Assembly: GCF_030272615.1 (NCBI RefSeq)
Contig: NC_081408.1
Location: 611,757,673 to 611,821,672, forward strand
Reading direction: 5' to 3'
DNA from: Cryptomeria japonica
Lineage: Eukaryota > Streptophyta > Pinopsida > Cupressales > Cupressaceae
DNA: 64,000 bases
Part shown: piece by piece, positions 23,924 to 35,746 of the stretch
How the letters are laid out: every line of letters begins with the position of its first letter
Position numbering within the stretch: position 1 is the stretch's first letter
Notes under the pieces: generated by a model
Seen by the model: only the letters and a program-made list of their open reading frames with translations
The model's database searches: none
What the model was told of the DNA's origin: nothing
Translations under genes and position numbers: made by a program

Positions 23924-26750
23924 CTAGGATGCACTCTGGTAACAATATCAAAAGGTGTTCTTTTGGTACTCTTGTTTACTGAATTATTTTAGACAAACTC
24001 TGCTTGTGTAAGAATCAAATCCCAACTTCCAGTTTTATCTCCAACTAAATATCTAAATAAATTTCCCAAGCTCTGATTAACTACTTCTTTCTGTCGATCA
24101 GTCTATGGATGAAAACTAGAGCTCAAATTCAAATATGTCTTCATCTTCTTCCAAAGTGTTCTCCAAAATAGCCAACAAACTTAGTGTCTCTATCTGAAAC
24201 TATGATCTTAAGTAATCCATGCAATCTCACTACTTCCTTGAAAAATAGTTCTGCTACATGTAATGCATTTGATGTCTTCTTACAAGGTATGAAATGAGCT
24301 ATCTTCAGGAATCTACCCACTACCACAAATATAGAATCATTCCCTCTCGGTGTTTTAAGAAATCCATGTATGAAATCCATGCTTATATCTTCCCAAGGTC
24401 TTACTGGTACTATCAAAGGTTTATACAATCCCACATTCTGACTACTACCCTTTGCAACTTGACAAACTCTACAACTTTGCACATATATCTTAATATCCTT
24501 TTGAATCTAGGGCCAAAAGTACTTCTCACTCACCAATGCTACTATTTTGTCAATACCAAAATGTCTAGCTAATCCTCCATTGTGTTTCTCCTTTATCAGA
24601 TTCTCCCTCATAGAACTCTTAGGTATGCACAACTGAACTTTTCTAAATAACATCCCATCTTGAATGAAGTAATCCAACCACTTGCTTCTATCTACCATAA
24701 CTGATTCTCTACATTCTCTCCAAGGGTCTACAAAATCTGAGTCATCATCATACAAAGTTTTTTAATTCTTCAAATCCTCATACTATCACTCTCATCTATG
24801 TCAACAAATTCCTTCTCCTATTCAATGCATCAACAACTTTGTTAAATTACCCACTTCTATGCTTTAACATAAAGGTGTAACTCTGCAAAAACTCTACCCA
24901 TCTCATGTGTCTCTGAGTCAACTCACTCTAACTATTCAAATACTGCAAATCTTGATGATCTGTATACAACACAAATTCCTTAGGCAATAGGTTATGTGTC
25001 CACTTCTTCGAGGCTTGAACTATGGCATAAAACTCCTAATCATACATTGAATATCTCCTCTGAGCATAGTTCAATTTCTCCATGAAATAAGCTATTGCTC
25101 TCCCTTCCTGACTCAAGACTGCTCCTATTGTTGTTCCACTTGCATCACAATCCACTTTAAATACTTTATTGAAATAAATGTAAAGCTAACACAGGCTTCT
25201 TAGTCACTTTCAGCTTCAACAATTCAAAACTTTTGTTTTCTCTAGTGGTCCACTTGAATTCCTTACGATCTCCCCTCATGGTCTCAGCCATAGGGTTAAA
25301 AAATGAATTGAAATTTATGATGAACTTCCGATAAAAACGAGCAAATCCATGAAATGATCTTACCTCTCCAATTCTTTCCAGTGTAGGCCACTCAATAATT
25401 AATTTTACTTTCTCAGGGTCCATCTTCAAACCATCCTCAGATATCACAAATCCCAAATAGACTAACTCATCCTTTAGGAAAGTACACTTCTATATTTATT
25501 AGCAACTTTTCTTCTCTAAACCTTTGCAAAACTTATGTCAAATATAACAAATGCTCATCTTTTGTCTTACTAAAAAATCAGAATGTCATCCAAATACGCA
25601 ATAACACACTTAACCAAGAATATCTTCAATACCTCATTCATTAGCCTCATGAAAGTACTTAGTACATTAGTTAACCCAAAAGGCATCACCAACCATTCAT
25701 ATAGTCTTACATTTGTCTTTAATGTTGTCTTCCACTCATCTCCTTCTTTGATCCTAATCTGATGATATCCACTCTTCAAATCTAACTTTGTAAAGTACTG
25801 GGCTCCACTCAAATAGTCTATTATGTCATCCATCCTAGGCAAAGGAAACTGGTATTTCACTATGATCTTGTTTATTTCTCTGGAATCAGTACACATTCTC
25901 CACTATCCATTCGTCTTAGGTGCTAATATTGTTGGTACTGCACAAGGGCTTAGACTTTCCTCGATCAAACCTTTCTTAAGAGGTCCTACACTTGTCTATT
26001 CAGCTCCTCATTCTCTGTCGATGTCATCATGTGTTCAACTTTGTTAGGCAAACTAGCTCTGGGAACTAGGTCCATACAATGACTAATACTTCTCACAGGT
26101 GGCAATCCATCAGGTACATTATCTTAAATGATGTCTTCATATTTTGTCAGCAAATATTTTATCTATTTTGGTTGTTCATCTTCATGCTTTGGATTCTTAG
26201 TCTTCTTAGGAATTAAGAAAAAATACACAATCTCATGTCTCAATCCATCTATGAATTCCCTTCCATCTACCAAATAGATTCTAGCATTCATACAGACTTC
26301 ACTCTTCAAAGGTTCCTCCAAGGGCAACAAGGTTTGCTTCATCTCATTGGCTACAATAGTGTATGTATTCTTCCTCCCATAATGTACTATCTGTCTATCA
26401 AACTACCAAGGTTTACCTAACAAAAGATGACAAATATTTATAGGCATGATATCACACAAGACTTCATCATGATAATACCCAATTTTCAATTTCACCAAAT
26501 ATAGATCACTTACTAACAACTTATGTTCATCCTGAATCCATGCTATCTGATAAGGCTCAGGGTGTTTCAATCTATTCAAATTCAATTTTTTCACCATCTC
26601 TTCTGAAACAAGATTATATGAACTACCACTATCAATAAAAACTTTAAAACACTTGTCAGATACCTTACATCTAGTATTGAAAAAATTCTTCCTCTGTGAG
26701 GGTTCTTCATCTCTCCCGATATTACACAAAGCTTTCCTCATCATCAACAG
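23924..26750 (-). pseudogene. Gypsy pol: protease, reverse transcriptase, RNase H and most of integrase
   Basis: Domains in minus-strand order. Protease at 26403-26747 keeps the catalytic IDSGSSYNLVS motif and ends HLLLGKPW. RT at 25570-25896 has [33 protein letters not shown] and an intact YLDD. The RT thumb at 25166-25456 has EVRSFHGFARFYRKFI. RNase H at about 24770-25160 is badly broken. Integrase at 24141-24755 has CRVCQVAKG and DFIHGFLKTPRGNDSIFVVV, with a SDRDTKF block holding the second catalytic Asp. The frame then reaches the CACTA insertion at 23924. Motif wording is close to chromovirus-like gypsy elements, but the clade is not settled here. Stops and small frameshifts make it inactive. 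Confidence 0.88.
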
Positions 26751-26789
26751 TTCTCCATCTTCTAGTTTATTCTTTGATCAGGTGGAGTT

Positions 26790-27720
26790 TTCTTCTACCA
26801 CTGCTGCTCTTCCGGAAATATTTGTCTTCCTACACTCGAAAGAATGATTTCCTTCTCCTCCACACTTAAAGCATGTTCCTATAAATGTTCTCTTGTCTAG
26901 TCTTCCAAAATTCTCATTAGTGTAGCCATCCAGTTCTCTCCTCTAGTAGAAATTTTTTGTCATCTTTCTGGTATGAATTACCTTCTTTGTTTACATCCTT
27001 ATCCTTGTTGTGATCTATACAGGTTCCTCTACCTCTAGGATATCCTCTTCCTCCTTGAAATCTTCCTCTGGTAAACCTTCCACCTCTGCCTCTCTGCCTC
27101 TTCTCATGTCTTTTGTTTAGTTTCTCTTCTTCTTTTACTTGATATTGGTAAGCCTCTTCAACACTCTCTAGTTTGATCAAACTGAGTTCATCTTGTATAG
27201 ACACCCACAATCCATTCAAATATCTTGAAACTTATTCAACAACATGTCCCGATCTGATATTTAACTTGTAAAATTCTTCAGATTCCTTCACACTAGATTC
27301 CTTCTATCTCAAATTCTAAAACTTCTGGAACAGATTCACTTGATAATCACTTGGCATAAATTTTTATTTCAACTTAGCAATCATCCGATCCCAGGTCTTA
27401 ATCTTCTCTTTACCTCTTCTCTGTCTATCAACCTACAAATGTTCGCACCAAAGAGATGCATGACCTTTCAACCGGTATAGGCATATTTCACCTTCCTTTC
27501 CTCTGTAGTGTTTTCATAAACAAAATGTTTCTCCATCTTCGAGATCCAATCCATCAATTCATTTGAATCCAAATTTCCATCATATTCTGGTGGAGTAAAA
27601 TGAGGTTTAGTATTCACCCTACTCAAAACCCTTAAAAACCTTTCCTCATCTGGATCAACCACCAGTGGGTTTGCTTGTTATGTTGAGGCTTCTTCTCCTT
27701 CATCTTCACTTATGTCTTCA
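26790..27720 (-). pseudogene. Gypsy gag with zinc knuckle
   Basis: The N-terminal part (27468-27662) contains FLRVLSRVNTKPHFTPPEYDG and ELMDWISKMEKHF, typical of the start of Retrotrans_gag. The middle (27220-27460) is broken by stops. The C-terminal part (26917-27219) is highly basic with RGRGGRFTRGRFQGGRGYP. A zinc knuckle follows at about 26835-26890 (CFKCGGEGNHSFEC, with the His shifted by one). The capsid gene lies just after the primer binding site, as expected. It is non-functional. Confidence 0.8.
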
Positions 27721-27944
27721 ATATGTCAGCCTCTTCTCTGGGCTATCTCCATGGTTTCCAACCAGGCTACTATCCCTCACAACATTTCCATCACAAGAGG
27801 TTCTGGATTTCTATGTGCTCCACCATTCCTAGTTCCTCTTCACGTCATCATTTACGCCAGTCCTCTCCAGCTCAATACCGAATCCACAGTCTGCCACCCT
27901 ACAAAAAGAATATCAAGAAACGTAACCTCTAGAAAGAAAACTCA

Positions 27945-27955
27945 CTCTGATACCA
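27945..27955 (-). other. Primer binding site of the gypsy element
   Basis: The minus strand reads TGGTATCAGAG, complementary to the 3' end of plant initiator methionine tRNA. It is separated by 2 nt from the LTR end (CTTCA ending at 27958), which fixes that LTR boundary and the element's orientation. Confidence 0.92.
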
Positions 27956-27957
27956 CT

Positions 27958-29669
27958 TGAAGGAGTCACCAGTTAGGAGGGACCTCAAAGAGATCAATCT
28001 GGACCAGTTAGCAAGAGTAAACACAATGAAAACACAAAGATATGATGGAGGTGATGCAGAACAAATTGTTTTATTTCATGAAAACTAATTACAACCAGCT
28101 GATGACAATCAGGTTATAGAAACTGGCTCATAAGCCTACTAAAACATGCTCAAAATATAGAATAGGTCGCAACCGAGACTTTCAATATTAAGATCTATCT
28201 TCTATGCTCAGTCTACTTACTTGATTCTTCTATTGTTACATTCTAATGCTCAATACAATGATTTATATGATCCAAGGGGATCCACCCAGCCCAAAATAGG
28301 ATCAAAACCTGAAGAACAAGACCTAATTTGTAAAACCAACAAAGTCGACCTTTGCCAAGAGGTTCCTCCAGAAAATCCAAAGGATGAAGTGTATATCGTG
28401 GGAAAAGGTCAACCACATGCCAAGGAATATTGGAATCAATGCCCAAGGCTTTGCAAGCTTTGGAAGGGGGTTCTGGTAGATCACCAAAATAGGTCCAAGT
28501 AAATAGTAACAAGAAATTGTCAATCGATAATGTAAGGAAGTTAAGTAGCGGAAACAACTTCCTACACTAACCTTGAGAGGAGGGTAATGCAAAACTTTTT
28601 CAAATCATTACAACAGTTACAGAAAATAGAAATAGATATAATAGCATTCATACCACAACACAATGATTTACGTGGGGAAAACCCTTTCGGGAGAAAAACC
28701 CCACCCTCCAAAAGTAGCTCAATATTTTATTCAGCAATCAAAAACAGATTACAAAATACTTGTAGAGCAAGCTCTTCGCAGGAGTACCACTAATCAGAGA
28801 TTCAGAGGCAACTCAATAGCCATAGGACTCTTACACACAACCTCTATCTCACACACCTCATAAATAGGAGATACAATACAGGAAACCATCAAACGGTATT
28901 ACAAAACCATGGGCTAAAACCACCCAATAAGGTGTAGCCGACCTTATCTCCCTTCTAGATGCCCTATGACATGTTAAAGCACACATCAACACGTGTCGCT
29001 CCCTTTTACAGCTCATTTATGTATCCGATACAAATTATTTTTCCTATTTCAGGAGTACAAACTTCCGGAGGCCATAACTTGAGAACCGGGTGTCCGATTG
29101 ACGAACCGTTTGAAGCGCCGGAAAGCTCGCGAAGTGCTCTATCACCTCGTAACCCGCTTCACCAGTTACGGCAACTTTTTAGGGTGTTTTGGAGCCTCTA
29201 AAGTCCCCAAAATTAAGTTTAAACATTTTATTGCACCCCTCCAAGATGAAAACTTTAATATCTTCAAAACTAGCTGTGACCTTGCAATGAAACTTTACTG
29301 GAATGCTTATCTAGCCAACCAGAAGCTTCAGGTAGAGTTTCGCACTATTTCGTGCTCAAATGAAAACTTACTATAAATAGTAACCTCACATAAATGCAAG
29401 GTTGAGACACCATTTTTCCCAACAGATAGTAGGAAACTGTCAAGGAAACTGATAGCGATAACTTGTCGAAAAATGATCCAAATGTGAAGCGGTTTGGAAA
29501 TAAGAAAGATGATCAATTCTTCAAGTAGAATCCAACTCCACAAGATTCGGTGAGCCAAAACTGGGACACATAGAAAGAAATGTTGAAATTGCAAACAAAA
29601 AGAAAAATAGTAAGGAAAATGTTTTTGGTTTATGCAAGATTGCTATGAACCAGGGAAGGTCCTACATCA
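27958..29669 (-). repeat. 5' LTR of the Ty3/gypsy element, interrupted
   Basis: Aligns with 401-1201 over its whole length. Its two parts, 27958-28530 and 29425-29669, total about 818 bp. Termini are TG...CA on the minus strand. The 894-bp gap is a solo LTR insertion. The frames seen here are LTR shadows, not genes. Confidence 0.88.
28531..29424 (-). mobile_element. Solo LTR (894 bp) inserted in the gypsy 5' LTR
   Basis: On the minus strand it starts TGTTGGGAAAAATGGTG and ends CTTCCTTACA, with canonical TG...CA termini. It is absent from the paired LTR at 401-1201. The flanks GATAA (28526-28530) and GATAG (29425-29429) are a 5-bp duplication with one mismatch. Internal landmarks include GGGGAAAACCCTTTCGGGAG near 28675 and a CTATTTATAG TATA-like word near the minus-strand start (about 29372). 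TGTTGG starts are typical of copia LTRs. No interior is left. Confidence 0.85.
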
Positions 29670-29961
29670 ACCAGTTTTAAGGCTAGATGAGTCCAAAATT
29701 TATAACATTTTTCATTCTCATTGTAAGTAATTAAAATGCATTTATGTTATGGATCTAATTTAGATCATTTGTCCTAAGGAATTCAACCAAAGCCTCAAAA
29801 ATAAACACCCTCATATGTGAAAGAAGAGATTTCTTACCCATCCAAATTTCATAAGGTTTATCTATAATAGTTTAGGAAGGAGATTAAACAATCAATTAAC
29901 AAGTTTAATAGTCACAATCCCTCCTTGAAACATTTATTTAGATTTGTACCGCTTATCATAC
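29670..29961 (-). pseudogene. Ty1/copia integrase fragment, segment 2 of the split host element
   Basis: Minus-strand translation gives DKPYEIWMGKK near 29835-29865, the copia integrase motif (KTPYEAW-GKKP), followed by SHMRVF. The stretch 29735-29880 aligns with 63285-63425. The left side abuts the gypsy 5' LTR. The right side carries CATAC (29957-29961), the left target duplication of the next LTR element, and the copia resumes at 35752. Confidence 0.8.
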
Positions 29962-30875
29962 TGTAGTGTCATAAATAATCACCAGGCCAATTTACACCTC
30001 ATGTTTGTGCCCCTATGTTACCATGTCCTATTCTCATCATCTGTCTAGGTCCACTTTCTGCTTATTCTCTAGCTATGATACCATGAATGCCTATTGGTGT
30101 GTTCTCTAGTGAGGTACCCCTTTCCCATGAGGCTTATTTTGGTCCCATTTGGAGAAGGACCATGGCACTCAATGCCATGCTCCCCCCTCAATGGGGCCCA
30201 AATTACAAGAAAAAATACATCATTCATATGCAAGAATGTTTGTGTGATTAAGATGTTCGCACATTCATGCCATTTCATACAACATATATGATTATGTACA
30301 AAGAAAAAAGTATCATCATCAATAATTATAGATCTAAGGCATATCTTTCTAGTATTTATTTCAATATTTGCATTATTTCATTCAAGGTTAATTCCTAAAC
30401 CAGGATTTGACTTAGGAAAACCCCTATTCCCAATGAATTTTCCCTTTTTCACTATGTACAAAAATAGGTACAAAGATTCATTTTAGAGGAATGATAGGAT
30501 TCACAGAGATGAATAGGTTTCCATTTTGATGGTTGAATGTTCAAAGGACCAAGGTGACCACCACCATGGTCATGACAAAACAAGATGAATTTTGAGGACC
30601 AAGGTGACCACCACCAAGGTATCTCACTGTTCACACTCAATCTTCAATATTCAATCATTTACCCTAATCTAAACATTTTCACAATTCTACTTGGAAAGAG
30701 GGAATCAAAACTCTAACAAAGGTGAAACCTTATCAAAATTTCAAAGATGTTTTACTTAGGGGGATCAAGCCTAGATATATTAGGTCCCTCTCTCTTTCAA
30801 TGTAACATGGTCCTTTAAGCAAAATTAGTGGTTTTATTACATATTATGGTGAAACCCTAATTTTCACTGATTATA
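29962..30875 (+). repeat. 5' LTR, shortened by internal deletions
   Basis: Starts TGTAGTGTCATAAAT. Compared with the 3' LTR it lacks about 60 bp between two ACCATGGCAC words and about 240 bp after GGGGCCCAAATT, the latter including the TATA box. The end (near TTATA at 30875) is set by alignment to the 3' copy and is followed by TTTTGGGGAACCC; no clear tRNA match for a primer site was recognised. Confidence 0.8.
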
Positions 30876-31389
30876 TTTTGGGGAACCCAACTCCTCACTA
30901 TTTGTGATTTGTGTTTTAAAATCTAATTTGTACACATTTTAATTTTCAAATTTTCATTCATAAATCATTTTTTTAATCAAATTACATAAAATTAGACCTT
31001 AAATTCATAAAAATCCTAATTTATTTTGGTAAATTTAATTTGTGGGTTTTTATAATAGGTAACTTTTATTTTTAGATCTAATCTTAGACATTCATAATGG
31101 AACTTAATAGATCTGATTATTTTTCATATCACATATGATTACATCATTTTTCTCTTATTTTTAACATATCATGTGTTGGATAATGGTTTCTTCCACTTCA
31201 CTTTGCTTCTTTTCATTCATGGATCTTTTTCATATTGCATTTTTAGAATTTCATAGTTGCTTACTATCAGTAATTTCAATCTCAAAGATTTTATCCATTT
31301 TGTATGTTATTTTATGGTGATATTTCTAGGAAAATTCATTAATTATGTAGATCACATAAAATATTTTTTAAATCATGATCCTAAAGATT

Positions 31390-32580
31390 GTAGTGAAAAC
31401 CCTAATACTTGTACCTCTCTAGGGTATCTCATGTGAATGAAGAAAGAGATAATACTCCTATTAATTATCTTTCTAATGGAGAGAAAGCATTGCAAGGAAA
31501 CATGGCACAATCTTCTTCTCATACACATACCATAGTGCAAGGGGGGCAAGGTCAACATGTTTGTGTTTTAGTCTCTCTAGATCCCCCTTATTCTCCTAGG
31601 GCCTATCTTAACCATTTAAACATTTATAGAGAAGATGATGTTATGCATTTCATTGGTGATCTATCTCCCGACATAAAATTGAGTAAAGATGAGGCCTTAC
31701 ATGATAATAATCTTCCTTCCCTACCTATCAAAGAGGATATGCATGAGAAAAGAAATGAAACTCTCACTACATAATATATTACTTCTTCATCTACTTCTCC
31801 CTTTCTTCCTTCTAGATACACTTACACTACAAGTTTTAAATAAATTCATTATAATACTCCTTCTTCTCAATTAAAACACTCTTATAGGATTGGCTATAAA
31901 ATAATATCAAAATAAGGTTTTAGAGGTCAAGGAATCAAAGTCCATATAAAACCTCCTATACAAAATAGTACGAAAGGTATGGGGCATCCTGATCACTCAC
32001 CTAAATGGATGATCTCCTTAGAATTAAATACATTAATGAGTATCCTAAAAGACATATAGCTTATTGTCCATGTACAGGTGCTTCTTCTTTAAATATTTCA
32101 TTTTGTTCATATCATCAAACTCGTGACCATGAAAATGATTGCTCGGATTTTTGAAAAAGTATGCAAGAACTAGTTGAGAATGGAACTATTAAAATCATAA
32201 ATTAAAATTTATCCCCTTCAAACAATCCTTGTCCTACATCACAAGAGACAAGACATAATCACATTGATGACCAAAAGAATTTAGCTACTACAACCTTTTG
32301 GAGATTCAAGTATGATAAGAATGTTATTTTTCCTTTCATTAAAATTAGTCACAATCATAAGAATAAAGAAGGTGATGCACAGTGTCTTTTTCATTGTAGT
32401 TAGTCTCATTCTCTTGTAAAATGTAAAGCATATAAAACATTTGTTCAATACCAATATGATAGACCTTGTATATCTATTACAACCAATCTTGCACTCTTTC
32501 TTAGTGAAGAGGTAGTGCCTTAGAACTCCATTCACCCTCCATGTTGCTCATCACCCTATGAAACTAGTAGTTAACATAAT
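31390..32580 (+). pseudogene. Gag remnant of the non-autonomous LTR element
   Basis: The open part 31409-31774 (121 codons) includes DPPYSPRAYLNHLNIYRED. After several stops the frame resumes at about 31990-32220 with YPKRHIAYCPCTGASS and a Cys-His block CSYHQTRDHENDC, followed by MQELVENGTIKI. That block matches the gag zone CxFH...GHxTxxC-LKxxIEELIxxG of plant gypsy elements. A second Cys/His cluster lies at 32375-32415. It would encode a capsid-like protein in an intact relative. No pol follows. Confidence 0.6.
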
Positions 32581-32599
32581 TGGGGGCTCTTTTTCATGA

Positions 32600-33590
32600 G
32601 TGGTGATGCTTTTTCAATATCAATCATCTTGGGGAAATAATATAGTTCATTCTTGCCTGTATGCTTGAGGGGAAACAATATTATCCTATTTCCTATTTCT
32701 CTCTTAGGTTTCACTATTTCCTTTAGGGATTAAATTTTTCATACTTTGATGTCCTTTCTTGCATGAAATAGTATATCTCTTATGATTAATCTATCCTTAG
32801 GGGAGTATGTGATCCTTCATCTTAATCCTTCCTTCTTTGAGGATTACCTCTTGTTTAGAGTTGCATTTTACATGTCTTAAGGTCTTTTCTTGCATTGAAT
32901 ATTCCTTCATGTGAGTACATTGTAAATTTTATTATGTCTCATATCTCCCTAGAGGTTGTGTAATTATTCTCATTATCCTAATTCTTGAGGGGCAATGACT
33001 TCTCTCTTATCTTTTCTAAGGATTCATTTTTCCCTTGTTGAGTGGTGTTTGTTTATGATTTGATCTTATTCCTTGTGTGAAGTTGTTGTTTTCTCAAGGA
33101 TCCTCGCTTATGCAAGAGGTGTATATCCTTGACTACAACCTCTTTTACACTTAGAAATGTATATCTATTATAAATAAACCCTTCAAATTGGATTAAAAGT
33201 GTGTCATCCTTCATCAAGAATACCTTTAACTAGCAATAGGAGGAAGGTAGGCATTCTTGTTCTCTTTCCCATATTTTGGTAGAAGATGTTATGTTTGTTC
33301 AAGAAACTCCTCTTTGAGGTATATTTATTTGAGAAAAGATCTCTTATCCTCCAAGGATCCTCTTTACATGAGTTGCAAGATATCTCTTTTTCACCTATCT
33401 TATCCTTTCTTGTAAGAGTATTGCCTCTTTAGCTTGGATTGATGAACATTTTTTCCTAAAGGATATCTCCTTGGTGTTGAAGGTGGGTATCTTTTTTTCT
33501 AGCTTCCTTAAGACATCAACATAAGGCTATGTTGACATCTTGAGGGGGGGCATACATATTTCACTCTTTGTACTATATAGTATTATATTT
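32600..33590. other. Non-coding interior of the LTR element
   Basis: T-rich sequence with no reading frame or domain, made of irregular phrases such as CTTGAGGGG and TCTTATCCT. It occupies the place where pol would be in an autonomous element. Confidence 0.5.
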
Positions 33591-33599
33591 TTGCATATC

Positions 33600-33945
33600 T
33601 TAAATAGGGTATTTATTCTTGAAACTAGAGGCAACAAAATCTTACACGAGAGGCTTCATGCCCAAAAGTAGACCCAACATTTACATATGTATTAAATGGG
33701 GTTAAGTATTCTCAAAACCATAGCAAGAAAACTCTTACATGAGATGTCCTCGAAACCAGGAATATATTTGTCTTACACAAGGTTATACATTCTCAAAACC
33801 CGAGCTGACAAACTCTTACATGAGATGTTCCTGATACCAGACATAGTTAAATTTTATTTTCATGTCTTACATAGGTTATTTCATTCTCAAAAATATAGAA
33901 AACAAACTCTTATATATGATTCTTAAGACCTAAAACTAGACATCA
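33600..33945 (+). repeat. Tandem array of four units of about 85-95 bp
   Basis: Units start at about 33601, 33690, 33773 and 33867. Each holds TATTCTCAAAAC, AAACTCTTACATGAGATG and an ACCAGA/CTAGAC word. Two further short repeats built on GATCACCTAGA follow at 34018 and 34080. Tandem repeats between the coding region and the 3' LTR are common in plant gypsy elements. Confidence 0.75.
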
Positions 33946-34478
33946 CTTGCACACACAACAGGATGAGTGCAACTAGCAAAACACAGCTAGACTATTCATA
34001 CTCCCCTTCCCAACAGAGATCACCTAGATAAATACAACTAGACTGTGCATCCATGTCCTCTCTCATTCTTCTTCTCATAGATCACCTAGAAGAAAAAAAT
34101 CTAGAATGTGTATCTGTGCTTCCCCCTTTCTTCTCACGAGCTCATAGCTTTGTTATTTATAGTTCATGGTTGATGTGCGCTCTTTCTTTTATTATGTGAT
34201 CACTTGTCTTATTGAGAAGACATTTTCAAAGAATGATATTAATGGTTGAGACATTTTGATATAGATGTCCCTTCAGCTATTTGACTTGAGGTCTTGTTTT
34301 TGGTGTTTAGCTTTTGTGTTTTGTCTATTTGCCTTTTGTTTTTGTTTCCCTTTGTGGGGATTGGTTCCTCAAAATTAGGGATGTCTTATACTCCTTGTGA
34401 TTGTTCTCCTAATTGCTTCACTCTTTCATCTCTTCATCTAGTTTACCATGAGTATTTTTATAGGCTCATACTCTTGTT

Positions 34479-34493
34479 AAAGTGGGGGATAAA
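34479..34493 (+). other. Polypurine tract of the non-autonomous LTR element
   Basis: AAAGTGGGGGATAAA directly before the 3' LTR, the usual plus-strand primer position. Confidence 0.8.
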
Positions 34494-35746
34494 TATAGCA
34501 TCATAAATTATCATCATACCATTTTCAACCTTAGGTTTGTGCCCCTAATTTAGCATGTCCTATTTTCATCACTTGTCTAGGTCTTCTTTGTGCCTATTTT
34601 CTAGTTTTGATTCTATGATATCCCATTGGTGGGTTCCCTGGTGAGGTACCCCTTTTCCTTGAGGCTTATTTTGGTCCCTTCTGGAGAAGGACCATGGCAC
34701 CCAACACCCTAGTCTTGGACCACAATGCTCGAGAACCTATTTGTATACCATGGCACTAATGGAGCTGCCATGGTCCCTCTCAATGGGGCCCAAATTTGAA
34801 TTTGGGTAGGAGTCATAACTCCTTGGTGGGAATTTATCTTTATGGATTTGCATGACTATTGCAGGTTGAGCTAATTAGTAATTTACCTAGACCCTATATA
34901 AAAACATTTGATCAACCTAATTTCATCTATCAATATTAAGCTTCCATCTACAATAGATCACTCTTGCATCCATCAAGCATTCATCATCAGACATTTTTAA
35001 AGATCTTCAAGGCTGCATATTCTTTATTCAACTATTGTGGAGACAAAATACATCATTCATATGCAAGCATGTGTGTGTGATTAGGGTTTTTTCATGTCCA
35101 TGACATTTCATACAACGTACATGAATACATTCAAAGAATAAAGAAAAATCACCAACAATTGCAAATTTGAGGTATATCTTTTCAGTATTTATCTTGGTAT
35201 TTGCATTATTCCATTCAAGGTTAATTCATAGACCGGGGTTTGACTTAGGTGAACCCCTATTCCCAACAAATTTTCCCTCTTTTACTATGTGTAGGAATAG
35301 GTTTAGAGATTTTTTTTAAAGGAACAATAATATTCACAAAGACAAACACATTTCCCTTTTAACAACAAAAAGTTCAGAGGACTAAGGCGACTACCACTAG
35401 AATGTTGACAAAATAGGTTGAATTTCGAGGAGTGGACCTAAATCACATTCCTTTGACTAGATCCAAGTCGATGTCTCTGTACAATAACTATATCTCATTG
35501 TTTATGCCCGATCTCTTAAATATTCAGTCATTTACCCTAATTCCAACATTTTCCTAATTCAACTTAGAACGAGGGAATCAAATCTCTAACAAAGGTGAAA
35601 CCTAATCAGCATTTTAGAGCTTTTTTCGTTAGAGGGATCAAGCCTAGATCTATTAGGTCCTTCCCTCTTTTAAAGTAATGGTCCTTTAAGAAAAATTAGT
35701 GGTCTTATTACATTTTATGGTGAGACCCTAATTTTTTCCCATTACA
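34494..35746 (+). repeat. 3' LTR, the more complete copy, with TATA box
   Basis: Its start has changed to TATAGCATCATAAAT where the other copy has TGTAGTGTC, consistent with two or three transitions. It ends CCATTACA before CATAC. A good TATA box, TATATAAAAA, lies at 34896-34905 and is absent from the 5' copy. Confidence 0.82.

Larger units (their letters stand above)
401..29669 (-). mobile_element. Ty3/gypsy LTR retrotransposon, interrupted by a CACTA transposon and a solo LTR
   Basis: A complete but defunct gypsy element on the minus strand: 5' LTR 27958-29669, primer binding site 27945-27955, gag about 26850-27700, protease-RT-RNase H-integrase 23924-26750, then a 22-kb CACTA insertion, then the integrase C-terminus 1202-1830 and the 3' LTR 401-1201. 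Subtracting the CACTA plus one CTA duplication and the solo LTR plus one 5-bp duplication leaves about 6.3 kb, a normal autonomous gypsy length. Its own target duplication is weak: ATGAG at 396-400 against ACCAG at 29670-29674, three of five matching. It sits inside a copia element whose two halves flank it and which is uninterrupted at about 63.0-63.4 kb. Confidence 0.85.
29962..35746 (+). mobile_element. Non-autonomous LTR retrotransposon with gag remnant only
   Basis: Long direct repeats (29962-30875 and 34494-35746) flank a 3.6-kb interior. A perfect 5-bp duplication CATAC lies at 29957-29961 and 35747-35751. A purine tract AAAGTGGGGGATAAA (34479-34493) abuts the 3' LTR. The interior holds only a decayed gag on the plus strand and tandem repeats; no protease, RT or integrase motif was found. 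This matches the TR-GAG/LARD style of element that depends on another element's pol. It lies inside the copia integrase gene. Confidence 0.88.

Noticed and set aside
24294-24572. Plus-strand 92-codon frame
   Set aside because: Antisense shadow of the gypsy integrase.
28243-28592. Overlapping minus-strand frames of 104 and 89 codons
   Set aside because: They fall within the gypsy 5' LTR and resemble 851-1274 only because the LTRs are copies.
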